A DNA stretch of 64,000 bases from Liolophura sinensis. Its lineage: Eukaryota > Mollusca > Polyplacophora > Chitonida > Chitonidae. Shown one piece after another: positions 51,711-63,788 of this stretch. Under the pieces are notes generated by a model. It made no database searches, was not told the origin of the DNA, and worked only from the letters and a program-made list of their open reading frames with translations. Position 1 is the first letter of the stretch, and every line of letters begins with the position of its first letter. Where the stretch lies: positions 32,841,608 through 32,905,607 of the forward strand of contig NC_088300.1 of the NCBI RefSeq assembly GCF_032854445.1, read 5' to 3'. Position numbers and translations under genes: made by a program.

Positions 51711-53339
51711 CTACGAGTTTATCTGTTGTTGACCAGAATCAGGCAGTGCTGCAGATTATGTTGTTGTCTTAGTGATTTAATAGTTAATTCCAGTGGGACG
51801 CAAGCTGAACTTTGTCGCCTGACCGAATTCTAAAACTTTTTAAGAGTATACCAAACCACTCGCCATAATGGTGTATATCACAAATTAGCCACTACATTTT
51901 TCCGTAAAGGTATAGACCAAATAAAACTTTCTTCTTTCGGAACAAAATCTTGAATGATACGTAATTAGTTTTAAGAGTTTGTACAAAGTATTTTCAGTCG
52001 TAGTTTAGTGCCAATGCTCCGTCAAGGTTGTGAAACTTGCTTTGTTGGAAATTACGATATTATATCTTAAGACTTATAGCAGCTTGCAAAGACTCATACA
52101 CTCAAAAAATGAATTTGTTGATTTTCACAGAAAGTCTTTTGTCGTGGTGATGCTAGAATATATTCTGTTATTGCAGCAGATTGCTGTGTTAAATATAACT
52201 AACATATTCTATTTAATTCTGCATAAAGATTTCATTAGACTAACAGGATATCATGTTGAATATGACACAATAGTGTGTTATAATAACAAAATACATTCTA
52301 GCATCACTCAGCCAACAGACTTGCTGGTAAAATTAACACATCGATTTTTTTGAGGGTACTAAATGTACCTGTACCTGTATATGGCGTCAAAGGGATTCAC
52401 AAGGAACAAAATATAAAGCATATTTATTAACAGATTTTAACGCAATATCACTAGGCAAAGCAAAAATCTTAATATAGCATGTTTTATATGTATTCAGAAA
52501 GATAAAGTCTTTAATTCTAAAACAGCCGTTTTGTTAAAAAAATTATTAATATGATATCATCACATTGCATTCATGAATGCGCATTATTCGATTAGACTAT
52601 AAATATATATTTATTTATTGTTTTGGTTTTTAGTTATCGCCATACTCATGGTCATTTTTATTTGGTCGAGAAAACCACAGTGGTTCCTGGGGAACCACCG
52701 AACGCAAGTAAGTTACTGACGAACTTTTCCCTTTGTGACATATAGACATTCTTGGGGGGAAAACCATTAGACTGTCCAAACTGTCCTACGAACATCGCCT
52801 ATTGTCACCAAAGCTCAGTGATCAATGAGATCGGTTAATATACAAAAGAAGTTAAATTTGATTGTAATTTATGCAAATTTGTAAATTTAAGTAACAGTGT
52901 ATGCATATATCTTATAGATGACAAGCGTTCAATGCTTAGTGGGATCAATAATTATATCGTGCAGCTATAGCGCAGGTGAACTTTATCCAGCATCAGACCA
53001 CTTCCTCCCGGCTTTCTCTGTAGCTTGTAGCCATTTAACCTGGTCAGCTTTAGCACTGACCCATGTCACACCTCTCTTGTAACCGACATGAACCCGATAT
53101 TCGGGCACACCGACCCACATCAGCTGTGTCCGGGCCCTAGTAAATCCCTGTCTGTTTACCTATGTGTTAGCACATATGATAGATAACGACACAGACTACA
53201 ATCATGTCAAGAGTCAAGTACACACAGGCCGGGCAGATTGATGGATAAAGTCAGAGTAAATTCAGATAACGGTGAATTTCCTCTGTATGTATTAAACATG
53301 TTAAACATTTATGTAGTGGAGAAACAACTCGCGACAGCT

Positions 53340-53422
53340 GATTCTTGAAAAAGAATCGACGCGGCCCGGTAATTAAACGTGTTTGTGGTGACTTAAAAAC
53401 TATCGATTCTTTTTCAAGAATC
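53340..53422. repeat. Nested palindrome
   Basis: GATTCTTGAAAAAGAATCGA at 53340-53359 has its exact complement at 53403-53422. Each arm is itself a hairpin (GATTCTT-GAAA-AAGAATC). Confidence 0.8.
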
Positions 53423-54381
53423 GCTCGGTTTCATTTTAAATAAATAATACAAAACATCACAATTAGCGTCAATGAATGCTCTTTCGTGCCGTCTGAGCCA
53501 TATTATTTGCAGTGGAATATATGCGAAGCATGGTTGATCTTTTGTGACAATGTTACATAAAGTTTTAGTGCAACAGCGTTAGAGCTTTTAGCCACCGGGG
53601 AGTTCAGTTGGTTGTAAATATGTATAGATTACTACTGGGTGTGTAAGATTATGGACTCGGTCTATGATTAGTTATGCGGGAAAGTAAATCTGAATTGATT
53701 TAAGCTTACATATGATCAAGGGAAGTGTGATTGTAGATTATACAATCTCTGTCACACTGACACAAGCAGGCCTCGAGATAGCCATGTTCGTAATCAGAAT
53801 GCCACAAATTAGGCTCACCGGTTCACCTACTGTTCATGTATTGTTCCGAAGAGAATTGGTGACGCTACACTGCCTTTTCTCACACTGGTAACCTTTGGTG
53901 TATATGAAATGAAGAACGAAACTGTTAGAAAATGAATTTCACATTGACCTTTCATATATAACATTCTCATGATCGGTTAGACAAAGAATCGACGTCTCAA
54001 CAAACGTTTAATTTCGTCAAAAAGAAGAAGGATGCATGGTCTTCCCGGATAGCTGAGTGGGATATTGACAATTTTTTGACAGCCTTGTGTGTTTGTGATC
54101 CATCTCACCCAACACCACTCAAACCACAAACATCGCAAGCGTGGATTCTTGAAAATATAACTGCGCAGACAATAGCGTGACGTCACAGCAAACGCATTAA
54201 GTGCAGTACAGCTTCAAGTCTTGAATTGTATCTTTTGAATTACTAATGCAATCAAGAAACCAAGTTTGTTTATCGCAAGCAGTAGAACACAAGTGGTGAT
54301 AAAGCGTGCTCATTCGGACCGCTTAATGAATTAGCACTACACTGGTCATATGGTTGAATGAATAGGATATTTCACCAATAA

Positions 54382-54568
54382 TGTTTTTATTTATTTATTT
54401 ATTTATTTGATTGGTGTTTACACCGTACTCAGGAATTTTTCACTTATACGACAGTGGGCAGCATTATGGTGGGAGACAACCGGGCAGCGGTTAGGTCCCA
54501 CGTTAGGACGGAGAGGAGTCAGCATGAGCTGGACTTGAACTCACAGCGACCACATTGGTGAAAGGATT
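54382..54568 (-). mobile_element. SINE family 1, inverted, between C and D
   Basis: Four TTTA units, GATTGGTGTTTACACCGTAC, GCAGCATTATGGTGGGAGAC and GGACTTGAACTCACAGCGAC. The distal head is lost. Confidence 0.7.
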
Positions 54569-55454
54569 AAACAATAGTTTTGTAGCATGCACACATATCA
54601 TCAAGGAAATTTTCAGAGCCTCAGTGCTCGTAGATTCCAAAAGCAGGATAACATCTAACAAAATCCCTGTTTACATAATGTACAAATTACAACTGTCCCT
54701 CTGTACACATTTAAAATTTTGCTATTTTATGAATAAGCATGTAGCAGTAATGTCAAGCGAGATTTTATAAACAGATATGCTTAGGAGTCAACGTAAATGA
54801 TGTGACTAAGTCGGTGCAAAACTATATCCAAAACTACTTTCTTTTCATTTTTTATTTCTGGAGTTTCCGCTGTGTAATAAAATGAATTTAAAGTAGGATA
54901 AAAAAGATGGCTTTTAGGACATCTTCATAGAAACTTCCTTTATTTGTCTACGAAACATTTTGAAAGGAGTTAGTTTCTGTAAAATCGTCTCTGATTAACA
55001 AAATGATTCTATGTGTGTCAATGGATTTCTGCTCGAGATTCCAGTACATTCATTACCAAGGTCCCCTATAGGCTTTTGAAAACTGTGATATGTTATTTCA
55101 CAAAACATTATGATATCCAAATGAGTGCTCAGAGTGTCATTGTGCTTGGCAATATATCGTCAAAATTAAACAACAACTAAAAGCACTCTAAAGTATCATT
55201 TGAGGTTTTGTTCCCAACCCTAGATGTATAGATTTACAACCCAATTTTGCACACATATTACCAAATCTATGGGTTTATTATGCTTCACAATGTCTAGAAT
55301 TCAGTCAAGTGGCAATTTGTTATCTCTAACCCTATTATGTAAGTTACTGGTAAAGCTCTGGCTCAAGTCCACTGGAATTAATAATTAAATCACTAAGACA
55401 ACAACATAATCTGCAGCACTGTCTGATTCTGGTCAACAACAGATAAACTCGTAG

Positions 55455-55462
55455 TATAAATA
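55455..55462 (+). promoter_or_regulatory. TATA box of gene D
   Basis: TATAAATA at 78-85 bases upstream of the ATG at 55,540, exactly as in gene C. The whole 55,367-55,539 block mirrors 51,626-51,800, so the promoter looks intact although the coding sequence is frameshifted. Confidence 0.65.
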
Positions 55463-55539
55463 CGGACCCAGAATATCTCAGTTACATAAACTTCACCAGC
55501 TTCAAGATCGTCCATACCTAGTTCTGAAACTTTGCCAAG

Positions 55540-58500
55540 ATGAAGGCTGTCGTTCTGGTGACCGTCTGTCTGTTTGCTTGTGTGTTTGGAAGAGGTTACA
55601 TGGATGATGACGAAGTTATGATGGCTGATGGTCAGTGTGTATAAATTCTTAAGTTATGGTATAGATTTGAAGTTTAAAGATTCCACTCCATTTTAACGCT
55701 TGATTTCATTATAGTCGAGAATATAGGTATTCGGGAATATAGGGTCTACAGCCGTCCAAGACCATAAAACTGCAAAATATGATTCTGGATTCTATCATGT
55801 CCTTTGTTTCACTTACAATCCTGAAACAGAAATGTGGAAGTTGTCAGCGTGTAAGTCTGAGTCATACTAATTTCAAGACCAAAAGGTCAAAACAGGCTCT
55901 TGAAAATTGTAGCTGCTGACATTGAAACAGATATTAAGCAGCTAGGGTGTTAATCAAGTGTTGTCATGTTTGCTTTCAGATCAGGGCAGTAACATGATTC
56001 TGATGAACTTTGATGAAACCTGCGTGACGATGATGAACAATATGATCCATAAGAACATCGAGTCAGTCTTCCAGTACATTGCTATGGTAAGACCTCTGCA
56101 TTTCGTGGAATGCCTCCGGTGTTAAGAGGGAAAGTTTCAAAAATGAGGGTAGGAGAAATCAACAAATCCCTTCCGAATTATCATTTAGCTATTCTACAAG
56201 GTTTTCTCTGAAAAGAACATAGCGATCCATTTTGAGATACTGTTTGATTCTCCACACATTGCCTATGCCTTGTGCAGTATTGCCAATGATACTTCTTTGT
56301 TCCAAATGGAAAAGATTTTATATTTTTCTTCGATAATATATCGTAATTTCATGATAATCGATGTAATTCAAACGATTACTGAGCGCAAACCATTTTACCC
56401 ATTTTATTTTTAATTTTATTTTTAATTCCCGGTTTATATCTGTGAGTTGCTATGAATGCCGACTTTCAGATTGAACATTGTTTCTAGTTTCTGTTAATCA
56501 GACATTTCGGTTTTCACATGTTCATATTGCATGTTTAATGAACTGTCATAGAGACCAAGTGACCAATGATATCACAAATTCATCTACGCAGTGAAAAATG
56601 TTGAATAAGGCGTAATTTGCAGCAATGAACCCAGTTAACGAACTTCACCATTTGTCTTCCAGGCTACTTTCTTCAGACGTCACAACGTGGACATTGTAGG
56701 AATGTCTCTCATGTACAACTCCTGGGCCAGAATGAAGCTGAACTCTGCCAAAATGATGATGATGTACCTGGTGAAACGTGGAGCTACCATACACTTCAAG
56801 GGACGTCATGGTGAGTGGCTGACCGATAGAAATTAACTCTTCTGAATTCTTGACATGTAAGTAAAGTCCGAAATTACAGCATTAGGAATTCGAATTTTTT
56901 TTCGGTGGAGGAATAATTCGTGAAAGTAAGTAAAAAAAATGTTCAAAGAACATAAAAAAAACTATTGCATGGAGAATGAAACCAGATCAGCGATGACAGT
57001 TTGATAGTAACACATAACCAGTAAGTCAAGTTAATTTACTTCAGTTAAACGTTTTATTCTAAGTGTTCATTCGACAGCAGTAACTTCGACATCCCCTGGC
57101 ATCACCTAGCTGAACAAGTGCAGTGATGTTAACCCCTATGTATTAGACGTCATTGGTCTAGATAACCCAAAATGCTGTCTTGTCATCTTATATTTATCTA
57201 AAAATAACACGACAAGTTATTATTTAGACTATTCCATTTAATAAAATGTCTTTAACATAAACGAATAAGAATAATGTTTAGAAACCCGCCGAGACGATGT
57301 GGAGCGGTCCTGAACAGTCTCTTAAGACGACACTGACCATTGAGAAGGAGATGATGACTATGATCAAGGACCTGAGCAAGCACGCCATGGAACACTCAGA
57401 CGCCCACGTAAGTTTGGTGGTGTTCAAGGGGCTAAATTCACAAAGCGAGTTTTGAATGAAGTCAAAATTTTTGAATTCATTAGGAAATTGTGCTTTGGAA
57501 ACTAATGTGGATTAATAATTTATGGTAGATTTGTCTCAACATAACACTCAAGTTTAAGTCCTTGAGACAATCTTTTAAATCACGTTGTAAATTCTGACTT
57601 AAGTTAGTTGAGCAATTGTTTTTTGGATGGTCTGTCTCAGAAAAATGCTATATGCTTATAAAACATATAGGATTGGTAAGTTTTTGATTCAGCTGGATTT
57701 TCTTGTGGGTCAAAGTAAACTGTTAGAGATATAACCATGTCAAGACGTATTCCGTTACTATGATTTGTGCGCGTAATTTAGAAAGGGCTGAGAGGGTGAG
57801 GGGGTTCGCTGACCCAGAGGACTAAGGGCTTCTGTTGAGAGCCTATACCAGGACATGGTCAATTCAAATGGCAGATTCGACTCTATCTTAAAGTTGTTCT
57901 GACGAGGGATTAAACCAGAAAGATTGTCAAGTACAAGACGATGTATGGTAGTGTCTCCTGGGATCCGCTCGGTACCCTTCAACCCATAAACTTGAGGGTA
58001 GTCAGGTGATAAGATATTAAAGCACCAAACAATAAACTATATTCTACATAAATGGATCACAATTTATATAAGAGTGCTTCCTCGATGCTTTTAAGTTGTG
58101 ATGTGCAAAGTACATTGAATATTGCATTTATGGTAGCGAATGAACTAAATGTTTTAGAATGACATGGAAGACAACTTACTGAATGCTGTATTAAAGAGGA
58201 TATATGATACTCAGTTTTGTAGTACGTTTGTGGCCAAAGTGCGAAAAGTAATTCTCTGCGTTATACAGTGCTTGAACAGATCGATCGTTGTCGATCTTTA
58301 TGAGCAAACTTGAATATACCGATGAAAAATATATCAATAACAACAGTTCAAAAGGAGAACGGTCACAAGGTAATACTGAGTATTTTATTTATTCGGTTAA
58401 AGCAAGTGTTATGTTTCTTTGTTTTTACAGTTGATGGCCTTCGTGGAACAGAATTTGGTGACCCAGCAGGCTGACTACATCTTTGAAGCCGCTTCTTACA

Positions 58501-58625
58501 TGACAAAATTAGACAAGGGTGGTCCTAAATTGGGTCTCTCCGCCATGAACATGCAGATGGTCAAGAAGTACAAGGAATTCAAGGATTGTGAAAGCGACGC
58601 CGAGAAATATAAGTGGAACTATTAA
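55540..58625 (+). pseudogene. Ferritin-like gene D, +1 frameshift in exon 3
   Basis: This is a plus-strand copy of the C-type gene with exons 55540-55630, 55980-56086, 56663-56810, 57282-57407 and 58431-58625, all with GT/AG borders. Exon 3 is 148 nt instead of the 147 nt seen in the other four copies, because a GG at 56,800-56,802 has become GGG (AAGGGACG against AAGGACG in C). Reading on from there gives a TGA at 57311-57313, ten codons into exon 4, which removes helices C, D and the tail. No alternative GT near the exon end restores phase. Apart from this base, exons 1, 2, 4 and 5 are intact and very close to E, ending in KYKWNY. A TATA box, splice sites and an AATAAA at 58955-58960 are all kept. 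It is either a very young pseudogene or a one-base assembly error in a functional gene. Confidence 0.7.
56965..57250. repeat. Dispersed repeat family 5 in intron 3 of gene D
   Basis: GCATGGAGAATGAAACCAGA and GCGATGACAGTTTGATAGTA, then TTAGACGTCATTGGTCTAGA and ATGCTGTCTTGTCATCTTAT, in the order seen in the gene B intron. Confidence 0.6.
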
Positions 58626-59544
58626 GCAGTAAATGCTGCCGTTCAGATCTGACTTTTGTAATCTCCGGTTGACTTTTTGTTGTTAACGTCATCCATTGAT
58701 CAGTATTCAACCATATTACATAAACTCACAGGTTGTTCTGTATCAAGGTTATGCTGTATATGCGTTCTTTGAGTTATGATATGTGAAGCTCACATAATCA
58801 TGTTCACTTTATGTAGGGTTTTACTTGTCAAGATTTCCAACTGTTAACCTAAGAATTAAAAACCAATGAGCAAGAAATTCAACTGTATTTGAACAAAATA
58901 CTCATAAGTTTAAGTATAAAATTCTCTGTAAAATACGTACAAAGATTGCTGACAAATAAAAATTTAGTTCTTGAATTTAAATTCTTTGCTTGATTTTACT
59001 TATTCCATTAGTAAATACCATCACTATCTGATTGTGTGCTAAATACTGGTAATTCCATCCTCAGTTGTTTCCTACTGAGAACTGCAATTCTCTACTTTCC
59101 ATCACCTTGTCTTTCTGGTGTCAAGACTAAATTATCCTAGTGGGATCCTCGCGGGCTCATTGCTTGAAGCGTCAGTTTTCGATGTAAACCATTGTCCTTT
59201 TATCACCGATGAAATAAAATAAGTAATACATGAATAGATCTGGATTGACTTTTAACACACTTTTGGACAACTATAGCCTAAGAACATTAACCCATCACTT
59301 ATCTAACTTTAAAGGTTATAGTGTGTACAATAGGCCTTCGACCTTCAAAAAACAGTGAAGTGAAGAGTTCGAATCCAAGTTCCGCCCGGCTGGCTGTGGC
59401 TTTATGTCTGGGAGGTTTTCACTTATCTGGCAAAGGGATGTGGTTTCATCATGGCTCTACCCAGTTTCATTTACCCATATGAAACATGTAAGAAACTACA
59501 GCATAGAGATTTCAATTTATTCAATTGATTTTATTTCAACTGAT

Positions 59545-59660
59545 TAGATGCTCTTAGTGTAGAATGACTCAAATTCTGTGTTGTCATCACATTTGACACA
59601 CAAAAACATTATGAACGCCTATTATTCAATCCAATAAATTAATAAATACTAATAAATAAA
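59545..59660. repeat. Dispersed repeat family 5, distal part
   Basis: GTGTAGAATGACTCAAATTC, TGTGTTGTCATCACATTTGA and ACGCCTATTATTCAATCC match the distal half of the family. Confidence 0.5.
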
Positions 59661-60129
59661 TACACTGTCCTAGCTTCACTCATAACCATAGGTTACTCAA
59701 GTTATCTAGAAATAAATAATATAGTTGATGATCATATAAAAGAATCTGGAAGAAGGGCACCATGACCGAGTTGTTCGAGGAGCTTTTTTCAAGCACTGTG
59801 GCACACAGAATGTGGGCTCTAACGCGACCTTGGACAGGGAATTTTTGCCCCGCTCTCACACTTCGCAGAGCATTTTACACAAAAAGCGGCAGACTCGGAC
59901 ACAAGTGTGTGGCTATTTGTGTAGCCTACTGTTCTCCAATTCGTCGACCAATTGTCTTCGACCAATATGGTGATCATATCTGTTCGTCAGTCTATAAAAA
60001 TTAGTGTTCTAATTGAAACTATACAGAGGTGTATTTTTATGTTTAAATTGTAATGTAGTGGATATTTTTATGTAAAACAAGCAGTCAGATAAACATGACT
60101 CATGTTTAATATTTCATGTAAAAGACGGT

Positions 60130-60235
60130 AAACATGTAATGAAGTTTACTGTGGTAAACATTTGACCTGTCTACATAGTAAATATCACATGTTTACTTCG
60201 TAAACACGTCACATGTTTACACGTTTAACGGATGT
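60130..60235. repeat. Clustered GTAAACATG/CATGTTTAC motifs
   Basis: Five or six copies of GTAAAC or its complement GTTTAC within 105 bp, several extended to ACATGTTTAC, giving overlapping small inverted repeats. Confidence 0.5.
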
Positions 60236-61441
60236 ACTAAAGTAGTTTTTTTATTATAATACACCAGAATGACTTTTGGGAAACTATACAGCCCAAGAGC
60301 ATCATCCCTCAGTTGATCTAACGTTAATGGAGAATGCTTCTTCCACGACTACATTGTTGTATTAACGCCCTCGGGGTTCACAATTTTAATGGGTAGTTTT
60401 GGCAGGAATCGCCCGTCACGTATATTTCTGCCTGGCAAAAGTTCTACTTTAAAATCGCAACCGAAACACCCACAGCTGGATTCGAACAAGCGAAATCATC
60501 GGTCAGATCCTTGATAGTCGCTAGTGGTTTAAAAATCTGAGCTAGCAAGATCCAAAGATTCTCCTTGAAGTTAGACAACTAATAATTAATTAATGCTTTT
60601 CACGCAGATGCCCAAAACTGTGTTAAAAGTCAGTCCGAAATCAATTTTAATGTATTTACTTATTTTTAGCGGATTGGTGATCCAAGGACTATGGGTTATG
60701 GCGAAAACCAAGTTTCGAAACACTGAGAAAGCAAGTCAATATTTTTCAAACAAAGAATTGCATTTCTCGGTAATTCAATAAAAATATAACACTTCCATAA
60801 TGCACGATTGTCAATCAATGGAACCTTCTGTGGGGCATCAGAACATCACCAGGACAGTTCTATACTCAAACAGTTCAACACTTAATTAATACTTCTTTCT
60901 GAGAAAACTGACACAGTAAACTATGTTCACCCAAAGTTTAATTGGGCTAGTTTAATTTCAGAGCAAAATGATCAGTAACCCACCGCAAAACGGAGTTACC
61001 AACATTTGCGATAGCTGGAGGTTTCGGTCGATGGAATAAGTAAAATCAAACGCAGGAGTTAAATGCTCGTAGGTGGTCTTTATTTGTCAACAAATGTGCA
61101 AGAATAGACATCAAAGCAGCTGTGAATTTATTTAAAATAGATGACATTTTTGTCGACACACAGCAGTATCACGTCTTGCTCATTGGCAGTAATTGGATCA
61201 ACAGTTTTGGACTGCCTGTCAGTAATCAGCTGAAAATCTTGAAAGGTAAAACCTAACAGAGGACGGGATTGCGTGACCTTCACATATCAGCAACTCTGTG
61301 AACGTATAGACAGTATAACCTTGATACAGAACAACCTGTGAGTTTATGTAATATGGTTGAATACTTATCAATTGATGACGTTAACAACAAAAAGTCAACC
61401 GGAGATTACAAAAGTCAGATCTGAACGGCAGCATTTACTGC

Positions 61442-63788
61442 TTAATAGTTCCACTTATATTTCTCGGCGTCGCTTTCACAATCCTTGAATTCCTTGTACT
61501 TCTTGACCATCTGCATGTTCATGGCGGAGAGACCCAATTTAAGACCACCCTTCTCTAATTTTGTGATGTAAGATGCGGCTTCAAAGATGTAGTCAGCCTG
61601 CTGGGTCACCAAATTCTGTTCCACGAAGGCCATCAACTGTAAAAACAAAAAATCATAATGCTTACTCTAATTGAATAAATGAAATAAAACAGGATTAGTT
61701 TGTCTTGATACATTTTTGTCTTCACGTTTGTTATAAAAAATGTACAACCATGAAGCCAAACATCGTAGAGTTGACAGAAAATAAAGCTTTCCGCACCTTG
61801 GCCACCGCCATACCCTAAAACTCAGCACAGTATATCATCGTATTATATTTAGTTCGATGCCTTACATTAAGAAAAAAGATAAAGTTTTAAAAGCATTCAG
61901 GAAACGCTTATATGAATTCTCGTTAATCTATTTCATGGATATTTAGCGCATCATTAATTATTCACTTGACGTTTTGTGGGGTTTTGCGTGGAGGAAACCG
62001 AGCAGATTTGGGGAAAACTACCCCACATCACTGGGTACATGGATATTCTCCTCGTTTAAGGCTCTGCCAGAACAATCAGGATTTTTATTTGAATGTGCAG
62101 TCCCAATTTATCAAACTGTGGTGAATCCAGTAAACTGCACAGTAAAACTAATGGAACCGAATACGATGGCGTTGTTATACGTACAACAGAATGCTTTGGC
62201 TCACTAAAAGGTCCAGTACTTCCAAAGTCATTTATACTATCAGCTCCGCCACTATATATCTTCGTACAAACAATACAACAGTCGACGAAGATCCGAATTT
62301 GAAATTAACTCAGATTCAAGTGCATATTCTCGGTTCTCATAGGATTTAAAATTATAACATCAAATGAGTGTCAAAAGACAAATTTACCATTACCATTCAC
62401 CGTAATACCTTTTACAATTTTCACTTCATTCAAAACTCACTTTGTGACTTTAGCCCCTTGAACACCACCAAACTTACGTGGGTGTCTGCGTGTTCCATGG
62501 CGTGTTTGCTCAGGTCCGTGATCATAGTCATCATCTCCTTCTCAATGGTCAATGTGGTCTTAAGAGGCTGTTCAGGACCGCTCCACATCGTCTCGGCGGG
62601 TTTCTAAAAATTATTTTCATTCGTTCATGTTTATTTGAACGAATTTAATTTTTGAAGACAATTTATGGAATGGAACAGACTGATCCGGGTAGGTTCTGAC
62701 GGCCACAAGTTCTATGCCATCATTGACAGATGAATGCATTTCTTATTGCTGCATAATTTATTACATTATTTAAAATTAAGAATGCAGAACAGCTTTCTAC
62801 TTCTTAGCAACGAAGAGTTCTAAATGTAAAATACAGCCACTGAAGGGTAGTTCACTAGCGATTTAAAACGTTGCTTACCATGATGTCCTTGAATTGAATG
62901 GTAGCTCCACGTTTCACCAGGTACATCATCATCATTTTGGCAGAGTTCAGCTTCATTCTGGCCCAGGAGTTGTACATGAGAGACATTCCTACAATGTCCA
63001 CGTTGTGACGTCTGAAGAAAGCAGCCTGGGAGACAAATAGTGAAATAGGTTAACTGGATTGATTGTTGTAATTTTACGCCGCATTCAAGATTTTTTAACT
63101 TATTTTACGGCGTAGAAGAACCCGTGACTTCACTGGATATTTGTACTCTCGAGCGCGCTCATTGGAAGTAAATATGATCTCGTGAAAACACTGAAACTTT
63201 CCACCAACAAAGAAATATGACCAATTTTCAAACTAAAACCCGACTGCATATCCAGCAAGACCCAGCTAAAGATATTAACTTGGGATCTGATAAAATGGTT
63301 GTTCTCAATAATCGCCTAAAGTACATCGACCATCATGACATTTAAATGTTGCAACGAATTTGAACCAAGAAAGTTTAGAATCCTGTCCTTAAAGTACATA
63401 GAATCATTTTTCCCAATAAGCTGCCATGGGATCCTTACCCTTTAGCAGAACTGCGTTGGACATGAACGCGAGGAGTCCCTCTCATATTAGGAAAGGATCT
63501 TTTTCATGGAAAATCTTAGATGGGCAAAGGGTAATGTTGGAAAGATTTGTTGAATTCTCCTGAATACATATTTCCAAATGTCATTCGTGACGCAGGAGAC
63601 GTTTGGAAAACCAGAACAAAAAGCAAACAAACCAATAAACAGGGGCTATATTGTTTTAGTGGTTCAATACATTGATCTCACCATAGCAATGTACTGGAAG
63701 ACTGACTCGATGTTCTTATGGATCATATTGTTCATCATCGTCACGCAGGTTTCATCAAAGTTCATCAGAATCATGTTACTGCTTTGAG
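61442..63788 (-). CDS. Secreted ferritin-like protein, gene E (exons 2-5; exon 1 outside window)
   Basis: Visible exons in transcript order are 63788-63682, 63025-62879, 62603-62478 and 61636-61442. Phase matches the other copies throughout, and exon 3 has the normal 147 nt. Exon 2 reads AQSSNMILMN and then HKNIESVFQYIAM. Exon 3 begins AAFFRRHNVDIVGM and ends IQFKDIM. Exon 4 begins KPAETMWSGPEQPLK. Exon 5 has TQQADYIFEAASYITKLEK and the KYKWNY end. The exon 1 signal peptide is not found in the remaining 212 bp and should lie to the right. Ferroxidase positions are as in C (Ala, Lys, Ser). A poly(A) signal lies at 61084-61079. The 3' UTR is a near-identical inverted copy of that of D. Intron 2 holds a decayed SINE tail near 63,060-63,125. 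Confidence 0.82.

Larger units (their letters stand above)
51806..55360. other. Spacer between head-to-head genes C and D
   Basis: Holds the nested palindrome at 53,340 and the SINE at 54,382. The rest is AT-rich, with no coding exon recognised. Confidence 0.5.
58976..61070. other. Spacer between tail-to-tail genes D and E
   Basis: Contains family 5 sequence at 59,545, a tRNA-like B-box fragment near 59,365-59,385, a minus-strand one near 60,478, and the GTAAAC cluster at 60,130. No gene is seen. Confidence 0.5.

Noticed and set aside
54040-54150. tRNA-like GGATAGCTGAGTGG near 54,047
   Set aside because: A-box resemblance only. No B box or cloverleaf follows.
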